Position numbers and translations under genes: made by a program. A stretch of 64,000 bases of DNA, taken from contig NZ_AP024655.1 in NCBI RefSeq assembly GCF_019977355.1, positions 1,922,001-1,986,000 of the forward strand, in the 5' to 3' direction. The stretch's first letter is position 1; every line of letters starts with the position of its first letter. Under the pieces are notes generated by a model that saw only the letters and a program-made list of their open reading frames with translations, had not been told where the DNA came from and did not search any database. The DNA comes from Arthrobacter sp. NicSoilB8 (lineage in GTDB: Bacteria; Actinomycetota; Actinomycetes; Actinomycetales; Micrococcaceae). Of the stretch, positions 8,193-17,666 are shown piece after piece.

Positions 8193-9092
8193 ATGGAAAT
8201 CGAAGCCAAGGCGTATCAATCTACTAAGGGCTCAGACACGGTCGCTGATGTCGATGTCTCATTGCGAAGCGCACCTCTGCCAGGAGAACCCGTCATTCCG
8301 ATCGACCGGATCATGGTCGCGGTTGACGGCGTGCATCGTTACGTCGTATCCCGCCTCGCGCGAATCGGGCGGTCCTGCGATGTGGATGATGTCATGCAGG
8401 ACATCCGAGTTGCCGTGTGGGACGGGGTTGCGCGGGGTCGCTACCGGGAGCTGCCCGGGATCCCCTTTGAAGCGTGGGTCCAGGGTGTTTGCAACAAGAT
8501 CTGCGCTGCTCATATCCGGCGCGAGCTTAGCCATCAAACGTTGCCGTTGCTGGTTGACTTCACGACGACGGAAAGCTCACCCGAGCTCCTCGCTGTCATA
8601 GGTGTTGGAGCGGCGGCAGACGGCGTTGAAAACTATGTTGATCAGGCCTGGGCGCAAGCCATGCTGGGCATGGTTCAGCGCAGCGTCAGCGAGGAAACTT
8701 GGAAGCTTGCCGTTTCCAGTCTCACTGGGCCAAGGCATTACGGACCTCCGTCTCCCCAAGACCGGCGGCGATGGCACGCCGTAACTGTCGTTCGGCACAC
8801 CGCCAAAACAATCAGCACGGCCTTGAACTGCCACCCCGAGCCCGGACTAGACGTCGACGATCTCTGCCGGTGTGCTGCGAACTGCCTTCCCACAATCGTT
8901 CTCCGTAGCGTCGCAGAGACGATAGTTCGTCCAGGACTGCGAGGGCCGGATAGATCCGTGCAGATGGCAGCTCTGGCCAGTGAGCTTGGCGTCACCGAGA
9001 GGTACATCGCGGTAAACATCGGCTTTGCCCGGCAGTTGTACCGAGCGGCTTGGCGCGTGCTTCAGCACGAAGTGAATAGAGCGGCTCTGTAG
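8193..9092 (+). CDS. Sigma-70-like RNA polymerase sigma factor
   Basis: A 299-residue protein. Residues about 50-115 match sigma region 2 (VSRLARIGRSCDVDDVMQDI, then FEAWVQGVCNKICAAHIRRE), with the DDVMQD core and the region 2.4-like helix. The C-terminal half is helical, with a possible HTH (ASELGVTERYIAVNIGFARQL) that may act as region 4. It is longer than a standard ECF sigma factor and diverges strongly after region 2. It lies directly upstream of the type IV secretion genes in the same direction, only 3 bases before the next reading frame, so it may switch on the transfer operon. The family assignment is reasonable; the regulatory role is inference. Confidence 0.6.
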   Translation: MEIEAKAYQSTKGSDTVADVDVSLRSAPLPGEPVIPIDRIMVAVDGVHRYVVSRLARIGRSCDVDDVMQDIRVAVWDGVARGRYRELPGIPFEAWVQGVCNKICAAHIRRELSHQTLPLLVDFTTTESSPELLAVIGVGAAADGVENYVDQAWAQAMLGMVQRSVSEETWKLAVSSLTGPRHYGPPSPQDRRRWHAVTVVRHTAKTISTALNCHPEPGLDVDDLCRCAANCLPTIVLRSVAETIVRPGLRGPDRSVQMAALASELGVTERYIAVNIGFARQLYRAAWRVLQHEVNRAAL

Positions 9093-9095
9093 GTC

Positions 9096-9836
9096 ATGGG
9101 TGTCGGACATTGGGGTTGGGCGATGAGTTGGTTCCGTAGAGCTGGCCGTCGGCAGTGGTCCGCTGCGGGGCTGGTGGCTCTGCTCATGATTGGCGGAATC
9201 TTCCTACTTTGGCCTGCCGATAGACCCAGCGGGCAGGTCCCGCCGAAAACGTCCTCAACCGCGTTGGCAACCGCGGGGCCTTCTGGAACTTCCTCAGCTC
9301 CACGCGAGCCCTCGGCAGTTCCTGGTGAGGCGGACATGCCGGCGGTGGCAACGCGTGATGGTTTGCCACCTACTCGCGATTACCGGGCGCTCGCTGTAGC
9401 CGTAGCAAAGGGAATTTACACCTGGGACAGCCGTTCGTCGTCGTACTCGGATGTATATGCCAGGATCCGGTCATGGTGGGAGCTGCTGCCTGATGGATCC
9501 AATCCTTTATCTGTGTTGGTCCGAGAGTTTGAGGGGACTGGAGTCACGGCGGGTTCATTCGCGACCCTGGCAGATCAGTCTGCGCGCCGAAGCGGCACCG
9601 CTGAGTCACTGCGCTGTGATCTTGAGTTGGCCAAAGTCGAGGAGTATCCGGCCCCGTGGGAGGGCCTTCACGTATGCACAGTGACGGTGCAAGTCGTGGA
9701 CGAGTCCAGTAACGGCAGAAATTCCTATGCGGCGCCGGTCACCGTGATGGTCAACTGTCCTCCCGCCATCACCGCTCCAGCTGAGAGCTGCGCCATGGTT
9801 GGCTTTTACGCGACCGCAGAGAGAATCGTCTACTAG
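9096..9836 (+). CDS. Membrane-anchored conjugation protein, possible VirB8/TcpC-like
   Basis: A 246-residue protein. A basic N-terminus is followed by one transmembrane helix (AAGLVALLMIGGIFLLWP), a Pro/Ser/Thr-rich linker and an outside domain of about 150 residues with several Cys. Single-pass topology and its place just before a wall hydrolase and the channel genes fit the VirB8/TcpC class of scaffold proteins, but no diagnostic motif was seen. ATG 9096 and ATG 9123 are both possible starts. Its stop overlaps the GTG of the hydrolase gene (TAGTG), so the two are translationally coupled. Confidence 0.5.
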   Translation: MGVGHWGWAMSWFRRAGRRQWSAAGLVALLMIGGIFLLWPADRPSGQVPPKTSSTALATAGPSGTSSAPREPSAVPGEADMPAVATRDGLPPTRDYRALAVAVAKGIYTWDSRSSSYSDVYARIRSWWELLPDGSNPLSVLVREFEGTGVTAGSFATLADQSARRSGTAESLRCDLELAKVEEYPAPWEGLHVCTVTVQVVDESSNGRNSYAAPVTVMVNCPPAITAPAESCAMVGFYATAERIVY

Positions 9837-10957
9837 TGGCTGCTCTGGCAGCGGTCGCAGGCCTCATGCGGCTCCGGGCGTTGCTGAAGGTTGTGTCAGG
9901 AGCCGCTACCGCCGCCTTGCTTGTTGGCGCCATGGCATTTGCCGGAGGCGTGGCGGCGATAACTGGTATGGCGGCCCAATCCACAGTTGCTTGTACAGCA
10001 GCGGGCACCGAGATGACCACTGCGTCCAACGTGACTGGCGCTCGCTTGGAAGTTCGGAACGCTGGGCGCTTGCTCTACGAGCTGACGCCCCGGCAGGAGA
10101 GCGTTGCACGGACATACATTGCGGTCGGCAAGCAGCTTGGAATACCGCGCTCCGGGCAGATCATCGCTGTCATGATGGCGCTGCAGGAGTCAAGTTTGCG
10201 CATGCTCGCGAACCCCAGCGTGCCCGCTTCCCTGCACTTCGCGAATGACGGCGTTGGTCGTGACCATGACTCGATCGGTTCAGCCCAGCAGCGTCCGGCG
10301 GCGGGCTGGGGGACAGTTGAGCAGCTGATGGATGCCTCCTATAACGCGCGTGCCTTCTACGGCGGTCCGGCGGGACCGAATCGCGGCAGCCCTCGAGGAC
10401 TGCTGGACATCCCCGGGTGGCAGGCTATGGACAAAGGTCTGGCCGCCCAAGCCGTCCAAGTGTCTGCTTTTCCTGAACTGTATGCGCGGTGGGAGTCGGC
10501 GGCCACGGCAATCGTTGCTGCGCTTGAGGGTGGCATTACTCCCTCCTCCTGTGCAGAATCCTCGCCAGCGCCGCGGCCCGGGGGATCTCCACGCAACTTG
10601 AGTCAGCTACGGCAGGACATTCTGAAGTTCACGCAGGAAGGTTTGGGCGGAACATATGTGTGGGGAGGCACTGCCTTCAAAGCCTGGGATTGCTCTGGCT
10701 ATGTGCAGTGGATCTATCGTCAAGCCGGAATTGAGCTGCCGCGCGTAGAACAATGGCGCGTTGGTGTCCGGACCAAGGATCCCCAACCAGGAGACCTGGT
10801 GGTTCAAAATCCACAGGGACCCGACAACTGGGGCCACGTCGGCATCTACGCGGGGGATGGCATGATGTGGAGTGCTTTGAACCCGGCGGTAGGGACACTG
10901 TTACATCCCGTTAGCTGGAATCCTGGCGCGGTCTATTTTGACCTGTTGAGGCCCTGA
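9836..10957 (+). CDS. NlpC/P60 (C40) peptidoglycan endopeptidase of the conjugation apparatus
   Basis: A 373-residue protein starting at GTG 9836. An N-terminal hydrophobic segment (AATAALLVGAMAFAGGVAA) acts as signal or anchor. A middle region of about 200 residues resembles a lysozyme-like/VirB1-type module (ALQESSLRMLANP with a candidate Glu). The C-terminal NlpC/P60 domain has the catalytic Cys in AWDCSGYVQWIYRQAG and the His in NWGHVGIYAGDG. Bifunctional wall hydrolases of this type open peptidoglycan for Gram-positive transfer channels. A decayed partial copy of its 3' third lies at 31.9-32.2 kb. Confidence 0.85.
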   Translation: MAALAAVAGLMRLRALLKVVSGAATAALLVGAMAFAGGVAAITGMAAQSTVACTAAGTEMTTASNVTGARLEVRNAGRLLYELTPRQESVARTYIAVGKQLGIPRSGQIIAVMMALQESSLRMLANPSVPASLHFANDGVGRDHDSIGSAQQRPAAGWGTVEQLMDASYNARAFYGGPAGPNRGSPRGLLDIPGWQAMDKGLAAQAVQVSAFPELYARWESAATAIVAALEGGITPSSCAESSPAPRPGGSPRNLSQLRQDILKFTQEGLGGTYVWGGTAFKAWDCSGYVQWIYRQAGIELPRVEQWRVGVRTKDPQPGDLVVQNPQGPDNWGHVGIYAGDGMMWSALNPAVGTLLHPVSWNPGAVYFDLLRP

Positions 10958-11283
10958 GGGCGCACGTCGGCTTCGATGGTCAAACGCAGCACCCAGGCCA
11001 GAGGCGTGTTCAGCGAACAAGGAAGATCCGGGTTAGAAACCCAGCTACCTACTGTTACCGGTGAACTCTCTGGTATGGGCCTCGCGGCCCTGCCGCGCCT
11101 CATGCCGAAGAAAGAAGCTGGTCAGAGGCGACTGCCCTCAGATTGTGCGTATGAATTACGGGGAGAGGGTTCGCGATGTCGGTCCATAGGGCCCCAAGGC
11201 GAATGCACGTGACGAAGTTCCTAGCCTGTTGGCCAATGCCCGAGTTTGCCGCACCAGCAGCGACCATCCTCGTGCTTCTGGAT
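10684..11283 (+). repeat. Degenerate direct repeat, copy A (3' end of NlpC/P60 gene plus following small frame)
   Basis: This segment is recognisably related, with many substitutions and indels, to 31918-32584. Shared blocks include the catalytic-Cys region of the NlpC/P60 gene, its last ~60 codons, and a later block around GAATGCACGTG followed by CGAAGTTCCTAGC. The bases between the two blocks (about 10,960-11,150 here) are poorly conserved. Copy A keeps the hydrolase intact. The pair flanks the whole channel and relaxase module. Confidence 0.7.
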
Positions 11284-11370
11284 GACGAGGCCCCGTTCCT
11301 CGCCGGGCAAAATGATGTCTTCGTACCTGAGCATCAGTCCAGTGCAGCATCAGCCACATGCCGCAGATAG
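11176..11370 (+). CDS. Small hypothetical protein, conserved between the two repeat copies
   Basis: A 64-codon frame preceded by GGGAGAGGG about 7 bases before ATG 11176. Residues RMHVTKFLACW and AAPAATILVLL match RMHVAKFLAG and AAPAGAILVLL in the copy at 32478, in the same frame, with a purine-rich ribosome-site-like sequence upstream of both. Conservation in frame suggests it was translated, possibly as the start of a transfer-operon gene that the inverted cassette at 11.4-17.4 kb interrupted. Similarity stops after ILVLL in both copies, so the downstream residues here may be accidental. Confidence 0.35.
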   Translation: MSVHRAPRRMHVTKFLACWPMPEFAAPAATILVLLDDEAPFLAGQNDVFVPEHQSSAASATCRR

Positions 11371-11424
11371 GGGCGTCTTGGCGTATGTGGATTAGCCAGT
11401 TGGAGGCCGAAAACTCGAGCGTGT

Positions 11425-14400
11425 CTAGACGAGATTGCGGACTTTCTTCCCAGAGCCCCAACCGTCCTTGACGATCTCGACCTTCCCGGCTGTTGCTAGG
11501 CGTTCGAACAGTGTGTTGTTGGACGATCCCGGAGGCAGGGTGAACTCGGCACCCAGTCCACCCGTGAGCGTGCTGTACGGGGAGCCAAGAAGTGCCAGCA
11601 TCTCCATCAAGGCCTCCGGAGATAAGTCTCGGGCACGTACCAGCTGAGACAGTACCAAGTCTGGATCCTGCGTGACCCGAGCGATGCGCTGAACTTCCAC
11701 GAGCGGAAGCCAAATTTTCATTTCCCGCGCGTACGCACCTGCAGCTCGGAGTGCTTCGACATTGTCATCGACCACGTACAAGGCGAGGTCATTCACGACT
11801 TTATCGCGAACACCGTGGGGGACCTGCCTGCTCGCGAGCAGGTCGGCGACGAATCCGGATACCAGGCCGGGAGTCAGGATGGTGTCCATGTTTTTTGATA
11901 CGGCGAAGGCCTCCGATACCGACTTCCATCCAGCCTGAGCAAAGTGCGCGAACGTATCGGCTGCATCTGGGACCAGACCGGCTTCCAAGGCCAGCGCAAG
12001 AAGATCATCCCCAGCCGGCTCCAAAGCCGTTGCCTCGAGTGCAGAGGGTAGATTCAGGCCAACGGCGAGCCGGACTCGTGTCGCAGCCTGGAGCTGTGCG
12101 ATGGCGTTTAGGATCTGAATCGCAAGACTCGTCCTGGTGTCAGCTTCGGTTTCATCGACCCCATGTAGTTCGATCGGTGTCTTTCCGTCCGGTGCCAGGA
12201 AGCGGGCAAGGTGCTGATCGACCTGATTCGCCTGAACGTATGCCCAGATATTCTCGACTGTCGGGACCACGCGTGCTCCTTCGATAACTGCCGGCCACGT
12301 CTCCGAAGGCACTGCAGTGATTTCTTTGAGCGCCACGGCAGGGGAGCTTCCCGCGATGACCTTGCCGAGTTGCTCTTCCGTCCAGTCCTCATGTTGCTCG
12401 GTGACAATATCTCGGAGGGCAGCTTCCGTTCTCACGACATACTCGACCGGATCGTCGCTTCGAGCCGCCGCCAAGTACTCGTCCACGTTCTTCCTGCAGT
12501 ACTGCCAGACGTTGTCCTTCTTCCGTACCTCGTCGAGAGTGGGTGCGCTTTGGATGCCGAGTGCGAGTCGCAGATTCGACGTTGTGAGCTCATACATCTG
12601 CTCGGCGACAATCCTTTCGCGCAGTGGCTCGGCCAGATCGTTCAGGTCGGCGACGAGAACCTCGGCCGACTTAGCGAAGGAGAGGACGAGCTCTGTGCGC
12701 TCGGGAGACTGCGTCTCGTTGAAGGCCGTCAGATGTGGCTGCGCGGCCGTCAGCAACGTGACGGACGCTTCCCCGAGATTGTAGGCTTCAGCCTCGAGCC
12801 CGTTGAGAAGAGCGGCGTCAAGCAGGCTCATCCTGGTCTTATCGTCGGGGATCCCACTGTCGCTTGCGATGTACTCGATCAGTCCAGGCCACGGATGCGC
12901 TGCCAGCAACGCGACGAGCTGTTCGCGCGGCTCATCAACCGCGTTGAAGAACGCATCAAGGAACGTCTGCACGTCACGGCTGTGGTCGGCCACAATGAAA
13001 GCAACGACCTTCCTTGCCTCATTCGAGTTCTTACTCAAGAGATAGCTGACAACCTGGATGTTGAGCGCACTGACTGAACTCGTGAAGTCAGAGGGCACCT
13101 GCTCGAGCAGGTTGCTGATCGCGTTCGCAGTAGTGAACTCGAAGTCGAGGTACATCTGGTTCGGCTGGACACTGTGGTTGTAGAAGAATGCAACGTCCAC
13201 TCCGATGAAACTGCCGTAGAAGGTTGCAGAGTACTCGGCGTAGTTGCGGTTGATGAAACCTCGACGGACGAGATCCCGCGCCAGCTCCGACTTGAGCCCT
13301 TTTGCGACCTGCTCATTGAAGGTCGTTGCGCCTTTCGGAATGGGCTCATAGTTGACCAAATCGCTGAAGCCCGCGCCGCGGAGAAATGCGATGTCGCGGT
13401 CGCACCGTTCGACCTGTTTTGCCAGTTCGCTGGGATTCGGGTCTCTCCACCTAGCCGGGCCGATGGCCTCCGGGAAAAGAGGTGAAAGGAGCTCGTTGTT
13501 GAGGTGGACAGGGGGAGGACCATAGCCGCTCCTCTGCGGGGAAGCAATGCTTATCGAGCCCGTGTAGGCGACCTGCTTCCAGAATGGCACGCTTCGAAGG
13601 TCGTCGGAGCTGTAGCTTGTTTCGCCGACTGTAAAAGTGTTGTAGGGGTAGCCGGTGTTGTTTGGCAGCGTGTCTTTGATAGCGCAAAGCCGACTCCCCA
13701 AGAGCTGGGCGGTCTGCTCCTGCGTCCGCCGTAGACCCTCCGTGTGCATTACATCTCGTCGCTGCTTCTGCAAAAGTTCAATCGAAGCCCGGACAAGTTC
13801 TCGATGGTGCTGCTCAAGCGTGTCCAATGAGCTCGCGCGCTGTGAGATGGCCTCGAAATCCGCTAGATGGAAGTTCTTGTAGACCACCAGCGCGAACAGA
13901 TCGTCGGCCGTCATGCCGGGGGCACAGTTCTCCACCCACAGCAGATGCTCCGCGAACACGACGAACTCGTTGCAGATGTTGATCAGCAGCCGCATGTCGG
14001 TCGTGTGGCGCGCGACCAGGTCCAGCAGAGGGCGCTTCACGAGGTCCTCGGCGAGCCCGAGGCTTCTGAACGAGTCGACCAGGTGGTCGCGTGCATTGCG
14101 GTGCGAAATAAACGGAACCATAGGGATCACGATCTCGAAGAACTTGGTCCGGTTCGCTCGTTCTACGGCAGCAACAGCCAGATCAACGGAAGCCACGGCT
14201 GCTTCAGCAGGGCCGACGTTTCCGCTCGCCGAGGTCTCCGCCTTCTTTTCCCGGATCTCAGGATCTGTGCCTAGCTGCTCGAAGAGGCTGTCCTTGATGG
14301 CGTAGATGAACCGAAGGGGCTGGCTCCTACTTTTCCAGTGTGCTGATGAGTTGATGAGTGTGTTGAGCTCTCGGAGGGAGTCGAAGATTTGGGGGTCGTC

Positions 14401-15144
14401 GAAGCGATCGAGATCTTCGAAGATCACGTACTCCGGTTCGACGGCGTCGAAGAATGCGACGATCTCGTCCAGGAACCCGTCAAAGTAGGTGCTCGGTTTC
14501 TCGCCGAGAGTGATCGTGGTGCCTGCTGTCGTGACCTGAGAGACAATCCGATCACCGATGATCCACCGCGCGACCCAGACGACGACCACTACGAGAGCGA
14601 AGAACAGGGCGCCCAAGGCCATCTTCACAGACGGATCGGTGGTCCCGCCGAACCACGAGTCTCCTGGCCGGAAACCGATGAGCCAGAGTAGCGCCAGCAC
14701 GATGGTAGTCAGGCAAAGAGCCTGGAGGAATGCTAGCGACCGGGTCAGCGGCGCAGTCCGGGCGAACCTGGAACGACGGAGCTTCCCAGGCTTGGCCCTG
14801 TACACAAGCTGCTTGACGAGTTCCTTCTGGATCCTGTTTGTCAGGTCTTCTTGGTCTTCGTCCGGACCGAGTGTGTTGATGCTGATGCGAAGGGTTTTGT
14901 CTAAATGGTCGGATTCGAACTTGTCGAGCACGCTGGACTTTCCGGCACCGTAGCGGCCAGTGAGGGCGATGTTCCTGTTCTTTGGATCCGTTATCGCGTT
15001 TTCAAGATGCCGCACATAACCGCTGTGTTGTGTCTCCCCGTATGCGGGCGCGAGTGAACGCAAAGTGACGACGGGTCCTTTGCCCTGAGGTGGGTTGCCC
15101 CCAGCTCTACTCAACTCATCTCCAGTCTCAGTTCCTTCTGCCAC
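11425..15144 (-). CDS. YobI-like membrane P-loop NTPase (KAP/STAND-like), candidate defence protein
   Basis: A 1239-residue protein from GTG 15144. The NTPase domain has Walker A GRYGAGKS at residues 63-70 and Walker B YVIFEDLDRF at about 239-248. Two transmembrane helices (about 137-157 and 174-195) lie between Walker A and Walker B, the arrangement of YobI-like and KAP P-loop NTPases, which place the NTPase at the inner face of the membrane. The remaining ~950 residues are helical and repeat-like with no catalytic motif I recognise; they may be a sensor or oligomerisation region. The gene lies downstream of a HEPN-motif gene on the same strand, and both are inverted relative to the transfer genes. 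Related large NTPases occur in bacterial conflict systems; the role here is inferred. Confidence 0.7.
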   Translation of the reverse strand: MAEGTETGDELSRAGGNPPQGKGPVVTLRSLAPAYGETQHSGYVRHLENAITDPKNRNIALTGRYGAGKSSVLDKFESDHLDKTLRISINTLGPDEDQEDLTNRIQKELVKQLVYRAKPGKLRRSRFARTAPLTRSLAFLQALCLTTIVLALLWLIGFRPGDSWFGGTTDPSVKMALGALFFALVVVVVWVARWIIGDRIVSQVTTAGTTITLGEKPSTYFDGFLDEIVAFFDAVEPEYVIFEDLDRFDDPQIFDSLRELNTLINSSAHWKSRSQPLRFIYAIKDSLFEQLGTDPEIREKKAETSASGNVGPAEAAVASVDLAVAAVERANRTKFFEIVIPMVPFISHRNARDHLVDSFRSLGLAEDLVKRPLLDLVARHTTDMRLLINICNEFVVFAEHLLWVENCAPGMTADDLFALVVYKNFHLADFEAISQRASSLDTLEQHHRELVRASIELLQKQRRDVMHTEGLRRTQEQTAQLLGSRLCAIKDTLPNNTGYPYNTFTVGETSYSSDDLRSVPFWKQVAYTGSISIASPQRSGYGPPPVHLNNELLSPLFPEAIGPARWRDPNPSELAKQVERCDRDIAFLRGAGFSDLVNYEPIPKGATTFNEQVAKGLKSELARDLVRRGFINRNYAEYSATFYGSFIGVDVAFFYNHSVQPNQMYLDFEFTTANAISNLLEQVPSDFTSSVSALNIQVVSYLLSKNSNEARKVVAFIVADHSRDVQTFLDAFFNAVDEPREQLVALLAAHPWPGLIEYIASDSGIPDDKTRMSLLDAALLNGLEAEAYNLGEASVTLLTAAQPHLTAFNETQSPERTELVLSFAKSAEVLVADLNDLAEPLRERIVAEQMYELTTSNLRLALGIQSAPTLDEVRKKDNVWQYCRKNVDEYLAAARSDDPVEYVVRTEAALRDIVTEQHEDWTEEQLGKVIAGSSPAVALKEITAVPSETWPAVIEGARVVPTVENIWAYVQANQVDQHLARFLAPDGKTPIELHGVDETEADTRTSLAIQILNAIAQLQAATRVRLAVGLNLPSALEATALEPAGDDLLALALEAGLVPDAADTFAHFAQAGWKSVSEAFAVSKNMDTILTPGLVSGFVADLLASRQVPHGVRDKVVNDLALYVVDDNVEALRAAGAYAREMKIWLPLVEVQRIARVTQDPDLVLSQLVRARDLSPEALMEMLALLGSPYSTLTGGLGAEFTLPPGSSNNTLFERLATAGKVEIVKDGWGSGKKVRNLV

Positions 15145-15403
15145 AGTGTCAGTATGTCAGCCGCTTCCGACCGTAATGAAAGTGGCCTCAGACCCAGTGG
15201 AGGGTTCAGAAAGCCGGCTTCGCGGTTCAACTGGCCCCAGCGCTGCCTTACAGGCGGCAAAGATGGACCTCGTCGCTGCGAGCACGAACTGCAGGACCAC
15301 GAAACGGTGGAGGAAGGAGCTCGGAACCTCCGGTGGCTCTGCCCTGGGCCGACTCGGCGGCCCACAGGTCGGCTTCAGACTGACGGGCGTGTTGCCGACC
15401 GCA

Positions 15404-17410
15404 TTACTGTGATGCGGACGAATAGTTCGCGACCGACAGTTGAAAGTCGTCGCGGACCTTGAGTGCTAGCGACACCAGCATTCGGAGGAGCAGCACGTAC
15501 GACTGTCTGTGCGCTGTCACATCGCCAGGATCGGCGTTTGTACCATGCGCGTACCTGTTGCGAAGATCCGGGCCATCACTGAACTCGCTCTTGTTCAGGA
15601 TGAAGTTGAAGTAGCTCGCCTCAGCCGAGGTCAGGAGTGTCGAGCTGAATGCCAGCCATCCCTTATCCACGAGGGCGAGCGCAGCGGCCGATTCGTCCGT
15701 TCCGTAGTGGCCGAATGGGGCAGCTTCACGGTTGTGGATATCGCTGAGGACGAGAATCAGCGTCGGCAGAGGGAACTCAATGACGCCGGCGTCGACTGCA
15801 ACCAATCCCTGGGAGATTAACCAGTCGACGGGTTCTTTCTGGAAATGATGGAGCGCGTCGTAGGGCAGCTCATTCTCTGTGACCAGTTGGACGAAGCTCC
15901 TGGCTCGAAGCGTCTTGTTGACATAGGTGAGCCTCGACTGGTCGTTGAACAGGAGAAAAAGCGCCTGTTCGCAATCGCTGGTTGCCTCGCTGCGCAGGTA
16001 CTTGTGTTCGACGAGGCTGGGGATCTCACTCCATGGCCTCGGGGCGGAAGTCATGCGGAGGAGTTCGAGATCCAGTTCGCCCTCGTCGCAGTAGAGGGTG
16101 AATTGCCTGGCGATACTCTCCATCTCCGCGGAGATGTGACGGCACCGTTCGAGAAATGAGCTGGTCGGGCTGGAAACTGTGTAGTAGAAGCCGGCCGCGC
16201 CGAACTTGCTGGTGAGGTGCTCGCGGAAGAACCAGGCTACTGCGTCCTCGACCTCGATACCGTTCTGGCGGAGGAACTCTGCGTAGAAATGTGTTGCTTG
16301 CATCGTCAGCGCATCCAAGTGCTTGTACATTTTCCCTTTGGGGTATGAGTCCTTTCCCGCGAGGAAGAGCCTTTCGAATGTATCGATTTGCGCTTTGAAC
16401 GATGGCATAGTGAGCAGCCCTTGGCGATCCAGATAACCCACCATTGCGGCGAAGTTTGCGAGCACAGACTCCTGCTCGAGGGTGGCGGAGAGATATCGCC
16501 CACCGAATGAGCGGATGTGGGTCATCCCGCTCTCGGCATGGTCGATGTGGTCGAGCACGGGCGCGTGCTGTTCAGGATCGATCCTGATGCCATAGCGCCT
16601 TTTCAGCAGCGTGTTCTTATCGTCCGAGAAGAGCTCGTCCATGAGCACTTCGCAGCGCTTCTTCGCTTGAAGCCGGATCTTAGGGGTGATCCCGAAGCCG
16701 GGATTGTCGTTCGCATGTGCAATCGCTTCAACGTGATTAGGGTGCGGTGATGCGCTTTCGATGTATGCACTCAAGAGCTGTTGTACGTCCTCGCCGGTGA
16801 AGCTCGCGGGGAGGTGATATGAGGAATTGGAGTCCCTGATCAGTCGCATTTTGACTAGTAACTCACCGTGTCGAGCATCGGCAAGGAGTGCGTCGCGAAG
16901 GCGTCCGTCGTGTCCCTTCACGAACTGGGGGTTGGAAAGCATTGTCGCCAATGGCATGTGTGCTTTCACCAGTGCATCGAATAGTGCCTGACCGCCGACC
17001 TTTTCGGCGACTCCGTGCCTCTCGAGAAGCAGTATCAGGTCATCCCCGTATTCGTTCTCGAAGTCGCCCAGCAGGTGATCGAGGTCCGATGGGTCGAAAC
17101 AGGCGAAGAACGAGGCGATTTGCCTTCGTGACTCTCGCGCTGACGCCGCCAGATCCTCTCGTTCCTGTTCGCTAAGGGGGCGCGGAAAGATGCTGTGCGA
17201 TTCGAAGGCGAGGGCGTTGTGCAGCTCGAGCGCATCGTTCAACGAGTGGATCTTGCGGTCATGAGAATATTCTTGAATCAGCTTGACCGCTTGCTCGGCT
17301 AACCAACCGCTGGCAAGGTCCCGCGGGCCGTAGAACTTGACCCTCTCAGGTGACTCCGAATGTTCCATGGGCTTATGGTAACTGTGTCCTTCTGGGTTGC
17401 GTGTCGACAT
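15404..17410 (-). CDS. Large protein with C-terminal HEPN-type RNxxxH motif, partner of the YobI-like NTPase
   Basis: About 668 residues from ATG 17410 (ATG 17368 is also possible; no good ribosome site at either). Mostly alpha-helical by composition. Near the C-terminus, at about residue 617, is DLRNRYAHG, matching the R-phi-xxx-H catalytic motif of HEPN ribonucleases, followed by a hydrophobic helix (SYVLLLRMLVSLALKV) as in HEPN bundles. The layout resembles DUF4209-type proteins, large helical proteins ending in such a motif. It is encoded 259 bases upstream of the YobI-like gene on the same strand. RNase activity is inferred from one motif. If active, an abortive-infection role with the NTPase as sensor or gate is plausible. 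Confidence 0.6.
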   Translation of the reverse strand: MSTRNPEGHSYHKPMEHSESPERVKFYGPRDLASGWLAEQAVKLIQEYSHDRKIHSLNDALELHNALAFESHSIFPRPLSEQEREDLAASARESRRQIASFFACFDPSDLDHLLGDFENEYGDDLILLLERHGVAEKVGGQALFDALVKAHMPLATMLSNPQFVKGHDGRLRDALLADARHGELLVKMRLIRDSNSSYHLPASFTGEDVQQLLSAYIESASPHPNHVEAIAHANDNPGFGITPKIRLQAKKRCEVLMDELFSDDKNTLLKRRYGIRIDPEQHAPVLDHIDHAESGMTHIRSFGGRYLSATLEQESVLANFAAMVGYLDRQGLLTMPSFKAQIDTFERLFLAGKDSYPKGKMYKHLDALTMQATHFYAEFLRQNGIEVEDAVAWFFREHLTSKFGAAGFYYTVSSPTSSFLERCRHISAEMESIARQFTLYCDEGELDLELLRMTSAPRPWSEIPSLVEHKYLRSEATSDCEQALFLLFNDQSRLTYVNKTLRARSFVQLVTENELPYDALHHFQKEPVDWLISQGLVAVDAGVIEFPLPTLILVLSDIHNREAAPFGHYGTDESAAALALVDKGWLAFSSTLLTSAEASYFNFILNKSEFSDGPDLRNRYAHGTNADPGDVTAHRQSYVLLLRMLVSLALKVRDDFQLSVANYSSASQ

Positions 17411-17666
17411 CAAGCGGTGCCAGGAGTTCCATCAGACCCACAACATGGCTCACCGACGAGCGCAATCAGATCGCTTGTGAAAGGGTCGGGTCTGCTTATC
17501 ATGCACGCACCCCCCTTTTGAACGATATCTGGAGTCATTGCACCTCTGGTGCTCTTGCCGTTTGTAAGGGGTGATCGCTGGTGGAGTCATGTCGCTTCGT
17601 CCCTCAACTTCCATGAACCCGTGAGCTCATCTGCTCACTCCATGGAACACGACGGACGGAGCACCC

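Noticed and set aside
13867-14274. Plus-strand frames inside the YobI-like gene
   Set aside because: They are antisense to a clearly conserved NTPase domain and have biased composition without motifs.
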